In this document: positions 60,588 to 64,000 of the stretch, in pieces
Position numbering within the stretch: position 1 is the stretch's first letter
How the letters are laid out: each line of letters starts with the position of its first letter
NCBI RefSeq assembly: GCF_008086345.1
Contig: NZ_CP043006.1
Span: forward strand, 1,796,032-1,860,031
DNA length: 64,000 nt
Direction of reading: 5' to 3'
From: Chitinophaga sp. XS-30
GTDB lineage: Bacteria > Bacteroidota > Bacteroidia > Chitinophagales > Chitinophagaceae
Notes under the pieces: generated by a model
Told to the model about the DNA's origin: nothing
The model's database searches: none
What the model saw: the letters and a program-made list of their open reading frames with translations, nothing else
Program-made: the position numbers and the translations under genes

Positions 60588-62822
60588 ATGAAAAATTTGT
60601 CTAACAGATTAATAGTGCTGTCATGCCTGTTGGTGGCTGCCCTTGGCTGCAAAAAAAAGGCCTGGGACGAGTACTATGGTCGCCCTGATACCCTGGAACC
60701 ACCTATCTACCAGGTATTGGAAAGCAAAGGGAATTTCCGTCACATATTGGCCGCTATCGACAAGGCCGGATATGGCAAAACCCTCGGTGCTGCCGGTTAC
60801 TGGACCTTCTTTGCTCCTCATGATTCTGCCTTTGATGTGTATTTCAAAGCGAACAGCATGTCCGGTATTGAAGATCTGGACAGCAATGCCTGCCGGAAGA
60901 TCGTTACCTACTGCCTCGTGTACAACGCCTTTAAACGCGAGCGCCTGGGCGATTACCAGAGCTCGCTGGGATGGGTGCCAAACGTTGCCTTTAAACGACG
61001 CACCGCCAGTTATACCGGTGTGTACGACGGGCAGAACACCAGCGGCGAAAGTATAAAGGTCATCAATAGCAACCGCAACAATAATGGTGCGGTGTTCTAT
61101 GTGGAAGCGGACAACAATAATAAATACCTGCCCTACTTCGTAGACAACTTCGTATCCGCAAAAGGCCTGTCCGCGGCAGATTACAACTATTTCTATCCCG
61201 CAACGCCCTATACCGGGTTCAACGTGGCGGATGCCGTTGTTACCGAACAGGACGTTCCCGCGGAAAATGGCGTGATCCATGTGATCAATAAAGTGATCAC
61301 CACTCTGCCCGGGCTGGATGAATATATTTCTTCCAACCCGCAATACAGCGAGTTCAAAAAACTCTTCGATAAATTTCTGCTCCAGTACGCACTCAATCCC
61401 GCGGTTTCACAGCGATACCAGCAGACCAACGGCAGCAACGCACCGGTATATACAAAGATATTCAACGCCAGCCTCGCCTTTTCACCCAACAACGAGAATT
61501 TCCTTAAGCAGCAGGACAATGATGGGCAGCAGAATACCTACAGCATGTTCGTACCAACGAATGACGCGCTGCTGAACTATGTGAACCAGGTACTGCTGGA
61601 GCATTACAGCAGCCTGGAAGAAATGCCCATCAATATCATTTATGATTTTGTGAATGCCCATCTCTGGCAAACGGCGGTATGGCCCAGCAAATTCGCTACT
61701 ACGATCAACTTTCTGGGAGAGGAAGCCCGGTTCGATCCCGCCGCCGATGTGGTGGACAAAAAGATACTCAGCAACGGCATCTTTTACGGCACCAGCAAGG
61801 TACAGGCTGCCAATGTGTTCAGCAGCGTATATGGCCGCGCTTACCTGGACCCGAAATACTCCATGATGACGAGCCTGCTGAACCAGGAGCTGAAATTCCA
61901 GATATCCAATATCCGGCTGAAGTATTCCATTTTCCTGATCAGCAATGATGTGCTGAATGACGCGGGATACTTTTCTGATCCGCTTGTAGACAATAACCCT
62001 GCCTTTCAATGGCGGTACACGCCACCAGGTGGCGGTGCGCAATTGACGGGGTCTTCTGCGCTGGTACGTCTCATGCGTGTGCTGAACCTGCATGTGATCC
62101 CGGACCTGGATGTGCAAAGTCTTTCCGGCTCCGGTGTGGTGAAGACCTATGGCGGCGAGTTTGTACGGTATGAGAATAACCAGGTATTTTCTTCCGGGAA
62201 TCTGGAAGAAGGCAATTTCATCGCCCGGACGGATTCCAAAACCGCACTGAATGGAACAGCGCATTACCTCGATGGTGTGCTGACGTTTACAGAAACGGCT
62301 ATCGGCAGACATATTGAAAAGCTGGGGGCACCTGCCACATCCCCGTTCAACTATTTCTGGGAATACCTGCGACGCTCCACGATCTATACGGCATCTACCG
62401 GGGACATTCTCAATGTGGCGGCGGGCTCTTTCTATACTTTCTTTATCCCGGACAATGACGCCATCCTGGCCGCTGTGAATGACGGCCTGTTGCCAGGGAC
62501 CGGCACAGCTCCCAATAAAGTGCCGGACTTCAATCCTGCCGGCCTGGCTGAAAAAGCACTGGTGGAGAAGTTCATCAACTTTCACATTCTGAATAAAAAA
62601 TCTGTTGCTACAGACGGGCAGGAGAGCGGTTCCTTCGAAACGCTTCTCCGGGATAACAACGGCGAGCCAACCAGCCTGTTTGTGAGTAACGCCGCACCCA
62701 ATTCGATGCAGATAACGGATATGCATGCACGGGTTGTGGATGTAGTGCAATCCAGCAGCAATTACCTGAGTAACCGTTGCGTGATCCACCTGATCAGCGA
62801 CTATTTAAAATATGTAGAATAA
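60588..62822 (+). CDS. fasciclin-domain lipoprotein
   Basis: A 744-residue lipoprotein. The leader MKNLSNRLIVLSCLLVAALGC has a lipobox cysteine. Several fasciclin (FAS1) repeats can be seen: LESKGNFRHILAAIDKAGYG…TFFAPHDSAFDVYF and NGVIHVINKVI at the start, SMFVPTNDALLNYVNQVL in the middle, YTFFIPDNDAILAAVNDGLLPG, and VIHLISDYLKY at the end. FAS1 domains are adhesion or binding modules. It lies seven bases before a SusC gene, so it is the first member of another surface-capture locus. Confidence 0.85.
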   Translation: MKNLSNRLIVLSCLLVAALGCKKKAWDEYYGRPDTLEPPIYQVLESKGNFRHILAAIDKAGYGKTLGAAGYWTFFAPHDSAFDVYFKANSMSGIEDLDSNACRKIVTYCLVYNAFKRERLGDYQSSLGWVPNVAFKRRTASYTGVYDGQNTSGESIKVINSNRNNNGAVFYVEADNNNKYLPYFVDNFVSAKGLSAADYNYFYPATPYTGFNVADAVVTEQDVPAENGVIHVINKVITTLPGLDEYISSNPQYSEFKKLFDKFLLQYALNPAVSQRYQQTNGSNAPVYTKIFNASLAFSPNNENFLKQQDNDGQQNTYSMFVPTNDALLNYVNQVLLEHYSSLEEMPINIIYDFVNAHLWQTAVWPSKFATTINFLGEEARFDPAADVVDKKILSNGIFYGTSKVQAANVFSSVYGRAYLDPKYSMMTSLLNQELKFQISNIRLKYSIFLISNDVLNDAGYFSDPLVDNNPAFQWRYTPPGGGAQLTGSSALVRLMRVLNLHVIPDLDVQSLSGSGVVKTYGGEFVRYENNQVFSSGNLEEGNFIARTDSKTALNGTAHYLDGVLTFTETAIGRHIEKLGAPATSPFNYFWEYLRRSTIYTASTGDILNVAAGSFYTFFIPDNDAILAAVNDGLLPGTGTAPNKVPDFNPAGLAEKALVEKFINFHILNKKSVATDGQESGSFETLLRDNNGEPTSLFVSNAAPNSMQITDMHARVVDVVQSSSNYLSNRCVIHLISDYLKYVE

Positions 62823-62829
62823 CCTTTCT

Positions 62830-64000
62830 ATGCGCAATTTTACGAAAACAGTAGTAAGCTTGTTGGTGGTCATAGCATGCTGTGCGATCCCGGCAATGGC
62901 CCAGGTGCCTGCCGAAACCACCATTGTAAAAGGGAAGGTGACGGATAAACGGACAAAGGAACCGCTCATCGGCGTTTCGGTGATGGAAATGGACGCGGAC
63001 GGGCGTATCATCAAAGGCACTGCCACGGACATTGAAGGCAACTTCGTACTGAAAGTAACCAATATGAAGAACCGTATTGGCGCCTCTTTCATCGGCTACC
63101 GCACTTTTTCACTGCCGCTCAATGGCCGCACCACCGTGAACTTTTCGCTGGAATACGGCTCCACGGACCTGGAGGAGTTTACCGTAACGTCAAAAGCTAC
63201 CGTGAATAACGGTATGATGAACATCAAAGAACGCAACTCCACTCTCGCCATCTCGAAGATCAATGCGAAAGAACTGGAAGAAATGCAATCCGCCAGTATC
63301 GATCAGGCTTTACAGGGCCGGTTGAGCGGGGTGGATATCACCGCATCCAGCGGAGATCCCGGCGCTGCCATGAGCATCCGCATCCGCGGCATATCTTCTA
63401 TCAGCAGCACCGGAAACCCTTTGATCGTAGTGGACGGGATGCCCTTTCAGACGGAAATCCCCGGTGATTTCAACTTCGGTTCCGCGGATGAGCAGGGCTA
63501 TGCACAGTTGCTGAACATATCGCCTGCCGATATCAAAGAGATATCCGTACTGAAAGATGCGGCAGCTACCGCTATATGGGGCTCCCGCGCGGCCAACGGC
63601 GTACTGGTGATCACCACAAAAAGAGGCGCAATGGGCAAACCTTCGCTCACCTACTCTTTTAAAGGCTCCGCTTCCGTATTGCCCGATCCCATCCCGATGC
63701 TGAACGGTGACCAGTATTCCACACTGATTCCCGAGGCATTTATTAACCGGAACGGCTCTACGCTAAATTCGCAGAACGTCCGGGAGTTCAACTACGATCC
63801 CAACGACCCCTACTGGTACTACAATTACAGTAATAATACCAACTGGATAGAGGAAATTTCCAGAACGGGCATTCTGCAGGACCATAATATCAGCATGAAC
63901 GGCGGCGGTGAAAAGGCGCGTTACTTTGCTTCCGTGGGGTATTTCGATCAGTCCGGCACAACCATCGGTACCGGTCTCAAACGCATGAACACCCGCATCA
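62830..64000 (+). CDS. SusC/RagA-type TonB-dependent transporter, 5' part
   Basis: An open frame from ATG at 62830 runs past the end of the window with 390 residues visible. The signal peptide (…VVIACCAIPAMAQ), regulatory-like domain (VKGKVTDKRTKEPLIGVSVMEM…), the plug entry EEFTVTSKATVNNGMMNIKERNS, and the signature LKDAAATAIWGSRAANGVLVITTKRG mark it as SusC. There is no STN domain. It follows the fasciclin lipoprotein by seven bases, and its SusD should lie to the right of the window. Confidence 0.93.
   Translation, partial: MRNFTKTVVSLLVVIACCAIPAMAQVPAETTIVKGKVTDKRTKEPLIGVSVMEMDADGRIIKGTATDIEGNFVLKVTNMKNRIGASFIGYRTFSLPLNGRTTVNFSLEYGSTDLEEFTVTSKATVNNGMMNIKERNSTLAISKINAKELEEMQSASIDQALQGRLSGVDITASSGDPGAAMSIRIRGISSISSTGNPLIVVDGMPFQTEIPGDFNFGSADEQGYAQLLNISPADIKEISVLKDAAATAIWGSRAANGVLVITTKRGAMGKPSLTYSFKGSASVLPDPIPMLNGDQYSTLIPEAFINRNGSTLNSQNVREFNYDPNDPYWYYNYSNNTNWIEEISRTGILQDHNISMNGGGEKARYFASVGYFDQSGTTIGTGLKRMNTRI

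Noticed and set aside
61482..62789. 435-codon open frame on the minus strand
   Set aside because: Antisense to the fasciclin lipoprotein gene, His- and Gln-rich, with no family features.

Overview
The window looks like chromosomal DNA of a Bacteroidota member, most likely a Chitinophaga-like Chitinophagaceae. It carries four complete SusC/SusD pairs and the start of a fifth SusC, many lipoproteins with a cysteine just after a short hydrophobic leader, a Gld-type ABC transporter, start codons without clear Shine-Dalgarno sequences, and TAnnTTTG-type promoter boxes. The genus is an inference from gene content. I saw no rRNA, tRNA, CRISPR array, insertion sequence or integrase.

Layout. (1) 1-7191: end of a FecR-like anti-sigma factor, then an STN-bearing SusC, SusD, a DUF4843 lipoprotein and a PKD-like lipoprotein. 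An ABC ATPase and a fused GldF/GldG-like permease follow (7268-10677), with a striking 43-bp tandem repeat of the translation start region between them. (2) 10866-15819: a visibly AT-rich minus-strand operon (SDR, TonB receptor, broken DUF2147 gene, two small membrane proteins, AraC regulator). It is followed at 15907-16035 by the 3' stub of an efflux outer-membrane protein. (3) 16069-17289: a divergent SDR/HxlR pair. (4) 17412-29911: a FadR-type regulator and a sialidase-type utilization locus: BNR sialidase, SusC, SusD, an internally deleted second sialidase, a Kelch mutarotase fused to a sodium symporter, two unknown proteins, a DUF1080 protein and a PEP-mutase/isocitrate-lyase-like enzyme. 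The regulator gene and the sialidase share an operator-like sequence. (5) 30577-36843: a SusC/SusD pair and an NHL-propeller lipoprotein. (6) 38449-45073: discoidin-type lipoprotein, SusC, SusD and an HExxH metallopeptidase lipoprotein. (7) 45226-47089: an AhpD-like protein, a DUF1097 membrane protein and an ECF41-type sigma factor, behind a sequence resembling the ECF41 promoter. (8) 47388-51520: an orphan Mod-like DNA methyltransferase and a GH92 alpha-mannosidase. (9) 51545-60214: an L-rhamnose locus (RhaT, aldolase-dehydrogenase, RhaM, RhaI, frameshifted kinase) divergent from a GntR-type regulator and a rhamnogalacturonan acetylesterase. (10) 60588-64000: a fasciclin-domain lipoprotein and a SusC that runs off the window.

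The common theme is capture of glycans or peptides at the outer membrane by SusCD pairs, trimming by surface or periplasmic enzymes, and inner-membrane uptake by dedicated symporters (Kelch-SSS, RhaT). Several genes are decaying: the rhamnose kinase, the second sialidase, the DUF2147 gene and the efflux stub. The most interesting items are the self-contained ECF41 module with its candidate promoter, the repeated initiation region before the Gld-like permease, the shared FadR operator, and the sialidase locus that has no lyase but does have two unrecognised proteins.
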